Below are positions 17,101-25,665 of a DNA stretch of 64,000 bases, piece after piece. Location: NCBI RefSeq assembly GCF_036240795.1, contig NZ_CP108454.1:1240001-1304000 (forward strand). Direction: 5' to 3'. The DNA comes from Streptomyces sp. NBC_01268. Lineage in GTDB: Bacteria > Actinomycetota > Actinomycetes > Streptomycetales > Streptomycetaceae. The notes under the pieces are model-generated. The model searched no databases and had not been told where the DNA came from. It worked only from the letters and a program-made list of their open reading frames with translations. Within the stretch, counting starts at the first letter, position 1. Each line of letters begins with the position of its first letter. The translations under genes and the position numbers were made by a program.

Positions 17101-17292
17101 GGCGCGGGCGGCGAGCTCGGTGAGGAGGCGGCTCTTGCCGACGCCGGGCTCGCCCGTGATGTCGACGGCCTTCGGGGCGTCGGTCCCGCGGCGCCCCGGT
17201 GACCGCAGCAGCGATTCCAGACGGGCGAGTTCGGCTCGCCGTCCGGCGAAGGGGGCGCGGTCGACGCTCCCCTCCCCTGTGCTTGTGTTCAT
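14134..17292 (-). CDS. LuxR-family LAL regulator (large ATP-binding, TPR-like)
   Basis: 1052 residues. Walker A is ITGEPGVGKSR (Gly47-Ser54) and Walker B is LLLVLDDVHRADPESL. A Pro/Gly-rich insertion separates the two. A long helical-repeat middle follows, and a C-terminal LuxR HTH fills about 985-1050 (LTPREREISVLVAEGLTNQAVADRL, LSPRTVESHVARVYRK). These features define the MalT/LAL class, which binds DNA after an inducer and ATP trigger oligomerisation. ATG at 17292 is preferred because GGGGGA stands 8 nt upstream; the frame is open to 17325. It lies 78 bp downstream of the PEP-hydrolase-like gene on the same strand, so it may be co-transcribed with that pair. Confidence 0.93.
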   Translation of the reverse strand: MNTSTGEGSVDRAPFAGRRAELARLESLLRSPGRRGTDAPKAVDITGEPGVGKSRLLTELAARARRAGVTVLHGRASERERPLPFEVFADAFADLGAAGEAPRPTDPPDAVDPADAVRVACAAGSVPSAGNAQGRPTRRPVRPAGRAPWTFPAFPPDTGTGPARQPGTGPHATGPQAPVGAGPWADPGGPTPSERHLLGAPPQVWPEPYGLFRRTAEALARVAEPALLLVLDDVHRADPESLDLLDHLLRHPVAAPVLVVTARRERRTPPALAAALARGAESGTLTRIALGPLDEAECADRLAPGLPRDRVAELHAASGGNPAYFLALAGGRGSGGALAALFDELAPLDPPARAVVDAVAVLGDEARTDLLPAVTGATRDELVQAVRDLVRLDLVRPHPDGHTLELRHPALAGLVRRAMDPLRRREYHRRAADGLAGAGAPATTRAAHIERYLTRWEPAAAAALVRAAELTEATDPALTARRLAAVLDVLPDTPEHHQARVELKLRRARALGLAGRVEESRDLLHRLLALCREDGAGRRTGARCPATAGEEEPRSAAVLLCAFMERHLGRYREADALIRRELRSGPGPRPSLRLRLVVEWGCRALFEARFPEVRPELAATLADARARGDEPGTLGALTLGALGEAYEGETAAARGHADEAAALVDAMTDGELTACCEALVRLGWSELFLDDLAAAERHTTRGIALARRAGRPFALSQMLLCAAYVQSLTGRVDTSLGLADEALTLADTLGAAEVVGFSRAIRATILLQARPLGDPEALAAAEEAAATVGTAGGWWGTLARSLLAHAVPVATDPYRVRDVLLTAGGGPALPRIQPSVRPGFLELLATASLNTGDLPGAHQAARLAETEADRLDLPGQRAAALRARARLRLHAGEQAAAAALFARSADEYALAGTGLREAHTLLLGAPVARAAGDPAEAAAMWRRARSLATAGGARLLTDLADRTRTAALGPEPAAPGTTRPAAAADAEGPLATLTPREREISVLVAEGLTNQAVADRLCLSPRTVESHVARVYRKTGVMTRAGLASLVARATG

Positions 17293-17370
17293 GACCAGTC
17301 CCCCACGGACTTCGTTCCCCGTCACCCGTTGTACGGCACGCCTCTGACAACCGTGCCGTCGCCCCTGGGA

Positions 17371-18198
17371 TCAGTGGCCGGGCGACAGCGCCTTGAAGGC
17401 CCTCGTCTGCTCGGTGATGGCCCGCTCGGTGGGCAGCCGCTCGACCGAGGAGGCGCCGAAGAAGCCGACGACTCCGGTGGTGTGCGCCAGGACGTAGGCG
17501 GCGTCCTCGGGTTCGGCGATGGGGCCGCCGTGGCAGAGCACGAGCACGTCGGGGTTCACCCGTTTGGCCGCATCGTGCATCTCCTGGACGGCCGCCGCCG
17601 CGCCGTCCAGGGTGAGGGCCGTGCCGGCGCCGATGTCCCCCTTCGTGGTGAGGCCCACGTGCGGGACGAGGACGTCGGCCCCGGCCCGGGCCATGTCGGC
17701 GGCCTGCTCCGGGTCGAAGACGTACGGCGCGGTGAGCAGGTCGCGCTCGTGGGCCGCGCGGACCATGTCGACCTCCAGGCCGTAACCCATGCCGGTCTCC
17801 TCCAGGTTGACCCGGAAGGTGCCGTCGTAGAGGCCGACGGTGGGGAAGTTCTGCACCCCGGCGAAGCCCATGGCCTTGAGCTCGTCCAGGAAGAGGTCCA
17901 TCCGGCGGAAGGGGTCCGTGCCGCAGACTCCGGCGAGGACGGGGGTGTCGCGGACGACGGGCAGGACCTCGCGGGCCATGTCCTTGACGATGGCGTTGGC
18001 GTCACCGTAGGGGAGCAGTCCGGCGAGGGAGCCGCGGCCCGCCATCCGGTAGCGGCCGGAGTTGTAGATGATGAGCAGGTCGACGCCGCCGGCCTCGGCG
18101 CACTTGGCGGAGAGTCCGGTGCCCGCGCCGGCGCCGACGACGGGCCGCCCCTGGGCGATCTGGGCGCGCAGCCTGGCGAGTACGTCCTGACGGTTCAT
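17371..18198 (-). CDS. Phosphoenolpyruvate hydrolase family protein (TIM barrel)
   Basis: 275 residues. The opening [21 protein letters not shown] and the [28 protein letters not shown] segment are typical of the PEP-hydrolase/IGPS-like TIM-barrel family. So are [53 protein letters not shown] and [18 protein letters not shown]. Its ATG overlaps the stop of the Tm-1-like gene by ATGA, so the two are translationally coupled; in some organisms the two domains are one polypeptide. The family name reflects a fold and a proposed C-P/C-C bond chemistry; the true substrate is not known. Confidence 0.9.
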   Translation of the reverse strand: MNRQDVLARLRAQIAQGRPVVGAGAGTGLSAKCAEAGGVDLLIIYNSGRYRMAGRGSLAGLLPYGDANAIVKDMAREVLPVVRDTPVLAGVCGTDPFRRMDLFLDELKAMGFAGVQNFPTVGLYDGTFRVNLEETGMGYGLEVDMVRAAHERDLLTAPYVFDPEQAADMARAGADVLVPHVGLTTKGDIGAGTALTLDGAAAAVQEMHDAAKRVNPDVLVLCHGGPIAEPEDAAYVLAHTTGVVGFFGASSVERLPTERAITEQTRAFKALSPGH

Positions 18199-19481
18199 GA
18201 GGTCCTCCGGGAGGCGGCCGGAGCCGGGGCCATGGCCGGGGCCGGGGGCGTGTGGTCGCCGATGAGCCGGTGCAGCCGGTCGGCCATGGCGACGGCGAAC
18301 GAGGCGTCGTTGACGTGGGCGTCGAGCTCGTGGATGCGCACGCCGCTGCCCGCGACCGCGCGGCGCAGGGCCTGGAGTCCGGCGGCGTCGGCGTCCGGGT
18401 CGGCGAACGGGCCGCCCGCCACGTCGACGGCGGAGACGCCGCGGCGCGGCCAGAACACCTCGGCGGGGCCGCGGGCGGCGGCCAGCTTGCGCCCGATGGC
18501 GGTGCCGAGTTCGGCCATCTCGGCGCCGGTGGTCCGCATCAGGGTGACCGTCGCGTTGTGGACGAGGAGCCGGCGTCCGGCGAAGCGCTCGGGGACGCTC
18601 GCCTCGGGCCCGAAGTTGACCATGTCGAGGGCGCCGGGGGCGACGACCTGGGGAATCCCGGCGGCGCCGGCGGCGGTCAGGCGGCGCGGCCCGGCGCTGA
18701 GCACCCCGCCGACGAGTTCGTCGGCGAGTTCGGTGGTGGTGAGGTCGAGGACGCCGTCGAGCAGGCCGTCGCGGGCCAGCTTCTCGACGGCGCGGCCGCC
18801 CGCGCCGGTGGCGTGGAAGACGAGGACCTCGTAGCCGTGTTCGGCGAGCCGGGCGCGGGCGGTGTCCACGGCGGGCGTGGTGACGCCGAACATCGTGGCG
18901 GCGACGACCTTCCGGCCGCGCCCCGCGGACCGGTCCTGGTTGCGTTCGTGGCGCCGGGCCATGCCGGCGGCGGCCGCGGCGGCGTTGCCGAGGACCTGCC
19001 GGGAGACGGAGTTGAGGCCGGCGATGTCGACGACGCTGTACATCATCGTGAGGTCGCTGCTGTCGACGTACGGCGAGACGTCGCCGCCCGCCATGGTGCT
19101 GACCAGGATCTTCGGCACGCCGATGGGCAGGGCGCGCATGGCCTGGGCGGCGATGGCGGAGCCGCCGCTGCCGGCCGCGGCGAGCACGGCGTGGGCACGC
19201 CCGCCGCGGTGCAGGTCGAGGACGACGCGTGTGAGTCCGTCGGCCATGGCGGCGACCGCGGCGCCCCGGTCGCCCGCGGCGCGCAGGGCCGCCAGCTCGT
19301 GCCCTCCGGCGCGGGCGACGAGTTCGGCGGGGATGTCGGGGACGGGGACGTGGGCGGGCGGGGGCAGCACGCCGGTGTCCACGAGGAGGACGTCGGCCCC
19401 GTACTCGCGCAGCCGCTCCCGCAGCCACGCGTACTCCTCCCCCTTGGTGTCGAGTGTCCCGACCAGCACCACCGTGGCCAA
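18195..19481 (-). CDS. Tm-1-like ATP-binding domain protein (UPF0261)
   Basis: 428 residues from TTG at 19481 ([22 protein letters not shown]), the usual family start. GGGAG stands 10 nt before it; GTG at 19490 is the alternative but sits only one base from that site. Residues 1-180 are the Tm-1 ATP-binding-like domain ([52 protein letters not shown]). The second domain ([30 protein letters not shown]) completes the two-domain UPF0261 layout. Plant Tm-1 binds a viral replicase; the bacterial function is undefined. Translational coupling to the PEP-hydrolase-like gene suggests one complex. Divergent from a MocR regulator, which probably controls it. Confidence 0.9.
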   Translation of the reverse strand: MATVVLVGTLDTKGEEYAWLRERLREYGADVLLVDTGVLPPPAHVPVPDIPAELVARAGGHELAALRAAGDRGAAVAAMADGLTRVVLDLHRGGRAHAVLAAAGSGGSAIAAQAMRALPIGVPKILVSTMAGGDVSPYVDSSDLTMMYSVVDIAGLNSVSRQVLGNAAAAAAGMARRHERNQDRSAGRGRKVVAATMFGVTTPAVDTARARLAEHGYEVLVFHATGAGGRAVEKLARDGLLDGVLDLTTTELADELVGGVLSAGPRRLTAAGAAGIPQVVAPGALDMVNFGPEASVPERFAGRRLLVHNATVTLMRTTGAEMAELGTAIGRKLAAARGPAEVFWPRRGVSAVDVAGGPFADPDADAAGLQALRRAVAGSGVRIHELDAHVNDASFAVAMADRLHRLIGDHTPPAPAMAPAPAASRRTS

Positions 19482-19562
19482 TGCCCTCACGCTCCCTTTC
19501 TGTGGCGGTGTCACCGATCCTCGGTCCGGGGCCCGGTCGCGGCAACGACCACTCGGGGCCGA

Positions 19563-19590
19563 TTGGCCTGCGGGGACGCCGGGTGGCCAA
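19563..19590. promoter_or_regulatory. Inverted repeat before the MocR start
   Basis: TTGGCC (19563-19568) and GGCCAA (19585-19590) are separated by 16 bp in the short divergent region between the Tm-1-like operon and the MocR gene. The position suits an autoregulatory MocR site, but the arms are short. Confidence 0.3.
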
Positions 19591-19600
19591 GATGGGACAC

Positions 19601-21028
19601 ATGGCCAGGATTCCCGCGACCCGATTGTCCCGACTGCTGACCGGCTGGGCGTCGGAGGGGCCGGGGTCGCTGCCACGGCGGCTCGCGGACGCGCTGCGGG
19701 AGCTCGCGGACCGGGGGGACGTGCCGGCGGGCACGGTGCTGCCCTCGCAACGGGAACTCGCGCTGGTGCTGGGGGTCTCCCGGTCCACGGTGACGGCGGG
19801 GTACGGACTCCTGGAGGGCGAGGGGCGGCTGGAGAGCGTGCGGGGCAGCGGTTCCCGGCTGCGTGGTTCCGGGGTGCTCGACCGGCACCCCATGGAGGGG
19901 CGGCTCGCCAGTTTCGACGCCCGAGCGGGGACGGCCGATCTGTCGAGCGGGGCACTGCCGGGGCTCGGTGACGTGGCGGAGGCGGTGGGGGCCCTGACGG
20001 CCGGGGACGTGGCCTCGCTCCTCGGGGCCGACGGCTACCACCCGTACGGGCTTCCGGAGCTGCGGGAGGGGGTCGCCGCCTACTACCGGGCGGCGGGCGT
20101 GCCGACGGACGCGGAGGAGATCCTGGTGACGGCGGGCTCCCAGCAGGCGGTGTGGCTGGTGACGCAGGCGCTGGTGGACCCGGGCGACACGGTGGTGGTG
20201 GAGGACCCGACGTACCGCGGTGCCCTGGAGGCGCTGCGGGCGCGCGGGGCGCGGCTGGTCCCGGTGGGAGGCGACGGGGCGGACGGCGCGGCGCGGCTGC
20301 GGCGGCTCTGCGGTTCGGTGCGTCCGCGCCTCGTCTACCTGCAGCCGACCGCGCACAATCCGACGGGCCGGAGCCTGGACGAGGCGGCGCGCCGGGCGTG
20401 GCGCAAAGTGCTGGGCGAGCTGGGCCTGTTCACCGTCGAGGACACGGCGTGCGCGGAGCTGTCGCTGGACGGGGACGAGTCGGTGGTGCCGCTGGTGGCG
20501 GGGCTGCCCAGCGGGTCGACGGTGACGGTGGGCACCTTGTCGAAGCTGTTCTGGGGCGGTCTGCGGGTCGGCTGGGTGCGGTCCTCGCCGCAGGTGGTGG
20601 CCCGGCTCGCGAAGATCAAGACCTCGGTCGACCTGTCGTGCTCGGTGGTCGACCAACTGGTGGCGGTCCGCCTGCTCGAAGAGCTGCCCGGCGCGCGGGC
20701 GCGGCGGCGCGCACTGCTGCGGGAACGGCTCGCGACGGCGGAGGAGCTGCTGCGCGCGCAGGCGCCGGGGTGGGAGTGGACGCGGCCGGCGGGCGGCCCG
20801 GCGCTGTGGGTGCGGGTGCCGGGCGCCGACACGGAGGCGACGGCCCAACTGGCGCGGCGGCGTGGTGTGTCGGTGGTGCCGGGTTCGGCGTTCTCGCCGG
20901 TGGACGGTTTCCGCGACCGGCTGCGGCTGCCGTACGCGCACGGGGTGGAGGCGCTGGCGGCGGCGTTGCCGACGCTGCTGGACTGCGCGGCCCGGAGCGG
21001 GGCGGGCGCGGGCGGCCCCGTGCGCTGA
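19601..21028 (+). CDS. MocR-type GntR/aminotransferase transcriptional regulator
   Basis: 475 residues. Residues 1-85 are a GntR winged HTH ([41 protein letters not shown]). Residues 110-470 are a fold-type I aminotransferase, with [35 protein letters not shown] and the PLP lysine in [14 protein letters not shown] (Lys315). Such MocR/PdxR-like regulators sense PLP-bound metabolites rather than catalyse transamination. ATG at 19601 and ATG at 19592 are both possible; GGGA lies 5 nt before the former. It faces away from the Tm-1-like operon, its most likely target. The gene ends at a terminator hairpin. Confidence 0.92.
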   Translation: MARIPATRLSRLLTGWASEGPGSLPRRLADALRELADRGDVPAGTVLPSQRELALVLGVSRSTVTAGYGLLEGEGRLESVRGSGSRLRGSGVLDRHPMEGRLASFDARAGTADLSSGALPGLGDVAEAVGALTAGDVASLLGADGYHPYGLPELREGVAAYYRAAGVPTDAEEILVTAGSQQAVWLVTQALVDPGDTVVVEDPTYRGALEALRARGARLVPVGGDGADGAARLRRLCGSVRPRLVYLQPTAHNPTGRSLDEAARRAWRKVLGELGLFTVEDTACAELSLDGDESVVPLVAGLPSGSTVTVGTLSKLFWGGLRVGWVRSSPQVVARLAKIKTSVDLSCSVVDQLVAVRLLEELPGARARRRALLRERLATAEELLRAQAPGWEWTRPAGGPALWVRVPGADTEATAQLARRRGVSVVPGSAFSPVDGFRDRLRLPYAHGVEALAAALPTLLDCAARSGAGAGGPVR

Positions 21029-21062
21029 GGCACGGAACCGCCTTCCCCCGGAGGGGTGCCCG

Positions 21063-21093
21063 GGCCTGTCCGGGAGTCCGCGTCGGACAGGCC
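21063..21093. terminator. Terminator between convergent MocR and VC0807-family genes
   Basis: A perfect 10-bp stem (21063-21072 with 21084-21093; GGCCTGTCCG and its complement) with an 11-nt loop lies 34 bp after the MocR stop. Confidence 0.8.
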
Positions 21094-21152
21094 GGAGCGT
21101 GCGTGCCGGGCGGGCCGGACCTGACGGGAGCCGTCGGACAGCCCCTACGGCG

Positions 21153-21854
21153 TCAGGCCTCCGCCCCGGCGACGTGCGCGGCGGCCTCGGCCCTGGCCGC
21201 ACCCTCGGCGCGGCCGCGCTTGGCGGTGCGGATGGTCCACAGGACGAGCAGGCCGAGGGTGCCGTAGACGAGGACCGGGTTGGCCACGAGCATCGCCTCG
21301 ACGGAGAGCGTGTACGACAGGCCGACGCGGGCGGCGGCCTCGACGAGGTAGGCGACGCCCCAGACGACCGTCATGCGGCGCATGACGGTGCGGAAGCCCT
21401 CGAACTGCCAGAGGCCGTTCCACCAGGCGTGGCCCTCGGCGGTGCCGTCGGTGGAGAAACGGCGCCCGAAGTAGAACATGAGGGGCTTGGGCGCGAGCAG
21501 CGTGGCCAGGCACAGCACACCGAAGAGGCCGGTGACGGCGGAGTCCTTGACGAGCAGGGCCCGCGCCGAGTGGGCGCCGGCCAGCGAGACGACGGCGGTC
21601 AGGACCAGGAAGAAGAGGGTGACGACGGCGAACTCGTCCATCTTCCGGTGCCAGACGAGATGGACGACGGTGTCCAGGACCGGCCAGACGCCGCTGACGA
21701 GCAGCGCGGCGAAGTCGCTCCAGCCGCGGTCGCCGAGCGCCCCGAAGGTGAGGACGGGTGCGACGACGTTGAGTCCGATGGTGAGCGTCCAACCGATGGC
21801 TGTCGCGGTCCCGGAGCGGGCGGGCGCGGCTGGGCGCGCCTCTGCTGCGGACAT
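21153..21854 (-). CDS. VC0807 family integral membrane protein
   Basis: 233 residues with about six hydrophobic segments (GWTLTIGLNVVAPVLTFGAL, AALLVSGVWPVLDTVVHLV, FAVVTLFFLVLTAVVSLAG, LFGVLCLATLLAPKPLMF, MTVVWGVAYLVEAAARVG, NPVLVYGTLGLLVLWTI). The YFGRRF and WWNGLWQFEGFRTVMRRMT segments between helices 4 and 5 are those of the VC0807/septation-like family. Function is unknown. AGGGGGAATC stands directly before the ATG. A promoter is visible upstream and the gene seems to be transcribed alone. Confidence 0.85.
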   Translation of the reverse strand: MSAAEARPAAPARSGTATAIGWTLTIGLNVVAPVLTFGALGDRGWSDFAALLVSGVWPVLDTVVHLVWHRKMDEFAVVTLFFLVLTAVVSLAGAHSARALLVKDSAVTGLFGVLCLATLLAPKPLMFYFGRRFSTDGTAEGHAWWNGLWQFEGFRTVMRRMTVVWGVAYLVEAAARVGLSYTLSVEAMLVANPVLVYGTLGLLVLWTIRTAKRGRAEGAARAEAAAHVAGAEA

Positions 21855-21894
21855 GATTCCCCCTGGTGAATGGCCTGATCAGTGCGGTCCCTGC

Positions 21895-21924
21895 ACCGTA
21901 GGACGCCGCCAGGAGGGCGGACAA
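21895..21924 (-). promoter_or_regulatory. Promoter of the VC0807-family gene
   Basis: On the minus strand, TTGTCC (21924-21919), an 18-bp spacer and TACGGT (21900-21895) lie about 40 bp upstream of the start codon. Farther upstream, TGTGCAT (21959-21965) and ATGCACA (21986-21992) form an inverted repeat that may be an operator. The rest of 21925-22076 holds no gene I can support. Confidence 0.45.
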
Positions 21925-22056
21925 GGCAACAGCTGCCAAAATGATCTTCAAGTCTCCGTGTGCATGTCACCCGACCGACGGCCTGATGCACAGGGAGTCA
22001 TCTCGGCAGGTCGAATGCCTCGGAGGCGCCGTCCCGGCGGGCTACCGCGTGCCTCG

Positions 22057-22092
22057 GGCTACGGCGTGACGGTCGGCTACGGCGTGACGGTC
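22057..22092. repeat. 18-bp tandem duplication over a stop codon
   Basis: Two perfect head-to-tail copies (22057-22074 and 22075-22092) of GGCTACGGCGTGACGGTC. The stop codon of the small membrane protein lies in the second copy; the first copy would encode the same C-terminal residues followed by another stop. Confidence 0.95.
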
Positions 22093-22307
22093 GGCGTCGG
22101 GTGCGGCCACTCCTCGGCCGGCGGGCTCCAGGTCGGGCCGGCCGGGGGCGCGAAGGGGCCGGCGCGGTTGGCCATGAGGAGCATCATCACGCCGACGAAG
22201 GCGAGGGTGACGAGGATGAGGACGAGACCGATCGGGTTGCGCGGGTTGTACTCGTAACGCCATCCGTACCGGCTGCGCCTGAACACCGGCTCGTGATCGT
22301 CGCCCAT
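22077..22307 (-). CDS. Small single-span membrane protein, function unknown
   Basis: 76 residues. MGDDHEPVFRRSRYGWRYEY is followed by one hydrophobic helix (PIGLVLILVTLAFVGVMMLLM) and a short Pro-rich tail. GGGGGAG stands 7 nt before the ATG, which makes translation convincing. I do not recognise a family. It lies divergent from the APC-type permease, and a partner or regulatory role is only a guess. Confidence 0.7.
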   Translation of the reverse strand: MGDDHEPVFRRSRYGWRYEYNPRNPIGLVLILVTLAFVGVMMLLMANRAGPFAPPAGPTWSPPAEEWPHPTPTVTP

Positions 22308-22609
22308 GCCCGGCTCCCCCTTGTCCGTTGCCCGCCAGGCTACCCTCCGGTCGACGGGCGACCCCTGAGCCGTCCGCGGAGCGACCGGCAGGCCGACGGC
22401 GAGCGCGCGGCCCGTCGCACCGACCCCACGCCCCCACCCCCGGGCTGCGCCGTTTGTGACACACGCGACGGCCGCAGGGGGGATCTTGACGGGTTCCTGA
22501 CGCCCGTCGCCGGTTGCGCCGCGCGTCCCTTGCGTACGCTGACCCGGCCGCCGTCCGATCGATGGCCGAAAACCGACCAGCCCTCCGCCCGGACAGCAGG
22601 AGCCCCTCG
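22308..22609. other. Divergent intergenic region before the permease
   Basis: No gene is supported in these 302 bp. A GGTTGC/TACGCT pair with 17-bp spacing (22518-22546 region) could be the permease promoter. TTGACGGG...CCCGTC near 22487-22507 can form a 6-bp hairpin. I see no ydaO-type riboswitch. Confidence 0.4.
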
Positions 22610-24580
22610 ATGCCCACGTCCTCCACCGCTCGAACCGGTCGCCTGCGCGCCTGGATGCTGGAAGGCCTGTCCGACATGGGCAAGGCGCGGACCACGGCCC
22701 CTCAGCAGCCGGAAGGCGCCGCGCCGGAGGCCGCGCCGGAGCACAAGGGGCAGCCCTGGTGGCGGGTCATGTGCCTGACCGGTGTCGACTACTTCTCGAC
22801 ACTCGGCTACCAGCCGGGCATCGCCGCGCTCGCGGCCGGACTGCTCTCCCCCGTCGCGACCGTCGTGCTCGTCGTCGTGACGCTCGTCGGCGCCCTGCCG
22901 GTCTACCGGCGGGTGGCCGAGGAGAGCCACCGGGGCGAGGGGTCGATCGCGATGCTGGAACGTCTGCTCTCCTTCTGGAAGGGCAAGCTGTTCGTCCTCA
23001 CGCTGTTGGGCTTCGCGGCGACCGACTTCCTCATCACGATCACCCTCTCGGCCGCCGACGCCTCGACCCACCTGGTCGAGAACCCGCATCTGGCCGAGGC
23101 CCTGCACGACAAGCAGATGCTGATCACCCTGGTTCTGGTCGCCCTGCTCGGCGCGGTCTTCCTCAAGGGCTTCCTGGAGGCCATCGGCGTCGCGGTCGCG
23201 CTCGTCGGGATCTACCTGTCCCTCAACGTGGTGGTCGTCGTCTCCGGCCTGTGGCACGTGCTGACCGAGGGGCACGTGGTGACCGACTGGACCGCGGCGC
23301 TGACGGCGGAACACGGCAACGTCTTCGCGATGATCGGCGTGGCCCTGCTCGTCTTCCCCAAACTGGCGCTGGGGCTCTCCGGCTTCGAGACCGGCGTGGC
23401 GGTCATGCCGCACGTCAAGGGCGACCCGGACGACACCGAGGACAAGCCCGCCGGCCGGATCCGCGACACGAAGAAGCTGCTGACCACGGCCGCGCTCATC
23501 ATGAGCGTCTTCCTGATCACCACCAGCTTCATCACCACGGTCCTCATCCCGCAGAAGGAGTTCGAGTCGGGCGGCCAGGCCAACGGCCGCGCGCTCGCCT
23601 ATCTCGCCCACGAGTACCTGGGCAACACCTTCGGCACGGTCTACGACGTCGCCACGATCGCGATCCTCTGGTTCGCGGGCGCCTCCGCGATGGCCGGACT
23701 GCTCAACCTGATGCCCCGCTACCTCCCCCGCTACGGCATGGCCCCGCACTGGGCCCGTGCCGTGCGCCCCATGGTGATCGTCTTCATCCTGGTCGCCTTC
23801 CTCGTCACCTGGATCTTCGACGCGGACGTGGACGCGCAGGGCGGCGCGTACGCGACCGGTGTCCTCGTGCTGATCTGCTCGGCGGCCATCGCGGTGACCA
23901 TCGCGGCCCGCAAGGCCGGCCAGCGCGGCTGGACGATCGGATTCGGCGTCATCTCGGCCGTCTTCCTCTACACGACCGTCGTGAACGTCATCGAGCGTCC
24001 CGACGGCGTGAAGATCGGCGCCTGCTTCATCGCCGGCATCATCCTCATCTCGCTCCTCTCCCGCCTCGGCCGCGCCTTCGAGCTGCGCGTCACCCACGTC
24101 GACCTCGACGACCTGGCCGAACGCTTCATCCGCGACATCGCCAACCGCACCCCGAGGTTCATCGCCAACGAGCCGGACCGGCGCGACATGGCCGAGTACC
24201 GCGAGAAGATCGAGCAGATCCGCGCCGACAACGACCTGCCCACCACGGAGGACTTCGTCTTCGTCGAGGTCACCGTCACCGACCCCTCCGAATTCGAGGC
24301 CGGCCTGACCGTGCGGGGCGAGGTCCTGCACGAGCGCTACCGCGTCCTGACCGTGGAGAGCTCCTCCGTCCCCAACGCGCTCGGCGCGCTGCTCCTGCAC
24401 GCCCGCGACATGACCGGCGTCCGCCCGCACATCTACTTCGAGTGGACCGAGGGCAACCCCTTCGCCAACTTCCTGCGCTTCTTCCTCTTCGGCCAGGGCG
24501 AGGTCGCCCCGGTCACCCGCGAGGTGCTGCGCGAGGCGGAACCGGACCGCTCCCGCCGCCCGCGCGTCCACGTGGGCTGA
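22610..24580 (+). CDS. APC superfamily permease (KimA-like) with C-terminal cytoplasmic domain
   Basis: 656 residues. After a short charged N-terminus come about twelve membrane helices, starting with [19 protein letters not shown]. This matches the first unwound helix of APC transporters and resembles the SDALSSVAYG segment of the potassium importer KimA. Later helices include [43 protein letters not shown] and [26 protein letters not shown]. The last ~150 residues are soluble ([42 protein letters not shown]). ATG at 22610 has AGGAG at 8 nt. Substrate is an amino acid or potassium; sequence alone does not settle it. Confidence 0.85.
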   Translation: MPTSSTARTGRLRAWMLEGLSDMGKARTTAPQQPEGAAPEAAPEHKGQPWWRVMCLTGVDYFSTLGYQPGIAALAAGLLSPVATVVLVVVTLVGALPVYRRVAEESHRGEGSIAMLERLLSFWKGKLFVLTLLGFAATDFLITITLSAADASTHLVENPHLAEALHDKQMLITLVLVALLGAVFLKGFLEAIGVAVALVGIYLSLNVVVVVSGLWHVLTEGHVVTDWTAALTAEHGNVFAMIGVALLVFPKLALGLSGFETGVAVMPHVKGDPDDTEDKPAGRIRDTKKLLTTAALIMSVFLITTSFITTVLIPQKEFESGGQANGRALAYLAHEYLGNTFGTVYDVATIAILWFAGASAMAGLLNLMPRYLPRYGMAPHWARAVRPMVIVFILVAFLVTWIFDADVDAQGGAYATGVLVLICSAAIAVTIAARKAGQRGWTIGFGVISAVFLYTTVVNVIERPDGVKIGACFIAGIILISLLSRLGRAFELRVTHVDLDDLAERFIRDIANRTPRFIANEPDRRDMAEYREKIEQIRADNDLPTTEDFVFVEVTVTDPSEFEAGLTVRGEVLHERYRVLTVESSSVPNALGALLLHARDMTGVRPHIYFEWTEGNPFANFLRFFLFGQGEVAPVTREVLREAEPDRSRRPRVHVG

Positions 24581-24592
24581 GGAACGGAGCGG

Positions 24593-24620
24593 TTCGCAGG
24601 AGCCCCGTCCGCCCTATACT
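24593..24620 (+). promoter_or_regulatory. Promoter of the GDSL hydrolase gene
   Basis: TTCGCA (24593-24598), a 16-bp spacer and TATACT (24615-24620) lie just after the permease stop, about 24 bp before the ATG at 24644. The -10 is unusually close to consensus for this GC-rich DNA. Confidence 0.55.
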
Positions 24621-24643
24621 CAACAAAGCGAATAGGGACATCC

Positions 24644-25501
24644 ATGAGTATCGGGGCGGTCGGCGCCGTGCGCCCGTCCCCCGAGCGAGAGAAGGCGGTC
24701 GGTCGCATGACGGTTCAGGCGGGCCCCCGGTACCTGCGGTACGTCGCCCTCGGGGACAGCCAGACGGAAGGCGTCGGCGACGGCGACGACGTCCGGGGCC
24801 TGCGCGGCTGGGCGGACCGGCTCGCCGCACTGGTCGCGCGGGAGAGCCCGGAACTCCACTACGCCAACCTGGCCGTACGGGGCCGGCTCGCCGGCCAGGT
24901 ACGGGCGGAGCAGCTCGGACCGGCGCTCGCGCTGCGCCCGGACCTGGCGAGCGTGGTGGCGGGGGTGAACGACCTGCTGCGGCCGCGGTTCGACGCGGAC
25001 GAGGTCGCCGGGCACCTGGAGGCGATGTTCGCCGCGCTCACCGGACAGGGCGCCCGGGTCCTGACCCTGACCTTCCCCGACCTCACCCGGCTGATCCCGG
25101 CGGCCCGCCCCGTCGCGCCCCGCATCGCCGCGGTCAACGCCCGCATCCGGGAGGCCGCACGCCCCCACGGCGTCACCGTCGTCGAGACCGGCCACCACCC
25201 GGTCGTCACCGACCCGCGCCTGTGGAGCACCGACCGGCTCCACGCGTCGCCGCTCGGCCACGAGAGGATCGCCGCCGCGGTCGCCGAGGCCCTCGGCCTC
25301 CCCGGCAGCGACGGCTCCTGGTCCCACCCGCTCCCGCCGCCCACCGTCCGCCCGGCGACCGGCCCGCGCGCGGCCGTCGCCGAAGTCGCCTGGGTGGCCT
25401 CGTTCCTGACGCCCTGGCTGACGCGCCGGCTGCGCGGCCGTTCGTCGGGCGACGGACGCACGGCGAAGCGACCGGAGCTGCTTCCGGTGGGCGGAGGCTG
25501 A
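24644..25501 (+). CDS. SGNH/GDSL hydrolase family protein
   Basis: 285 residues. Block I YVALGDSQTEGVGDG holds the nucleophile Ser (about residue 39). Block III is VVAGVNDLLRP (Gly and Asn of the oxyanion hole). Block V is STDRLHASPLGHERIA (Asp and His of the triad). There is no signal peptide, so it is probably a cytoplasmic esterase or acyl hydrolase. ATG at 24644 follows a promoter; ATG at 24707 (MTVQAG) is a close alternative and keeps the whole domain. The C-terminal ~60 residues (VASFLTPWLTRRLRGRSSGD) are low in complexity and basic. Confidence 0.88.
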   Translation: MSIGAVGAVRPSPEREKAVGRMTVQAGPRYLRYVALGDSQTEGVGDGDDVRGLRGWADRLAALVARESPELHYANLAVRGRLAGQVRAEQLGPALALRPDLASVVAGVNDLLRPRFDADEVAGHLEAMFAALTGQGARVLTLTFPDLTRLIPAARPVAPRIAAVNARIREAARPHGVTVVETGHHPVVTDPRLWSTDRLHASPLGHERIAAAVAEALGLPGSDGSWSHPLPPPTVRPATGPRAAVAEVAWVASFLTPWLTRRLRGRSSGDGRTAKRPELLPVGGG

Positions 25502-25614
25502 TCGCGGGAGGGGTGAGGCGTGGACCCCGCGGGCGTCTCAGGGGTGCGTCTCGGGGACGTTCCAGGGTTCCGGTCCGGGTGATCACCGATGGGCAACCAC
25601 CCGCCCCTCCAGCA

Positions 25615-25647
25615 GAGTCGACCTTGTCAGCACGACGAAGTCGACTC
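25615..25647. promoter_or_regulatory. Inverted repeat upstream of the serine hydrolase
   Basis: GAGTCGAC (25615-25622) and GTCGACTC (25640-25647) form a perfect 8-bp dyad with a 17-nt spacer, ending 18 bp before the ATG. It may be an operator or a leader hairpin next to the ribosome-binding site. Confidence 0.45.
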
Positions 25648-25665
25648 CGCTCCGGAGGAACCGCG

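Noticed and set aside
14071..17202. 1043-codon plus-strand open frame opposite the LAL regulator
   Set aside because: Gly/Glu/Gln-rich antisense text without any domain; a shadow of the GC-rich minus-strand gene.
22480..22609. ydaO/c-di-AMP riboswitch before the KimA-like permease
   Set aside because: Only a small hairpin is present; none of the conserved ydaO core could be recognised.
22759..25665. Very long plus-strand frame running into the serine hydrolase
   Set aside because: The upstream part is Arg/Pro/His-rich frame shadow of the permease and GDSL genes; the real gene starts at 25666 with signal peptide and GGAGG.
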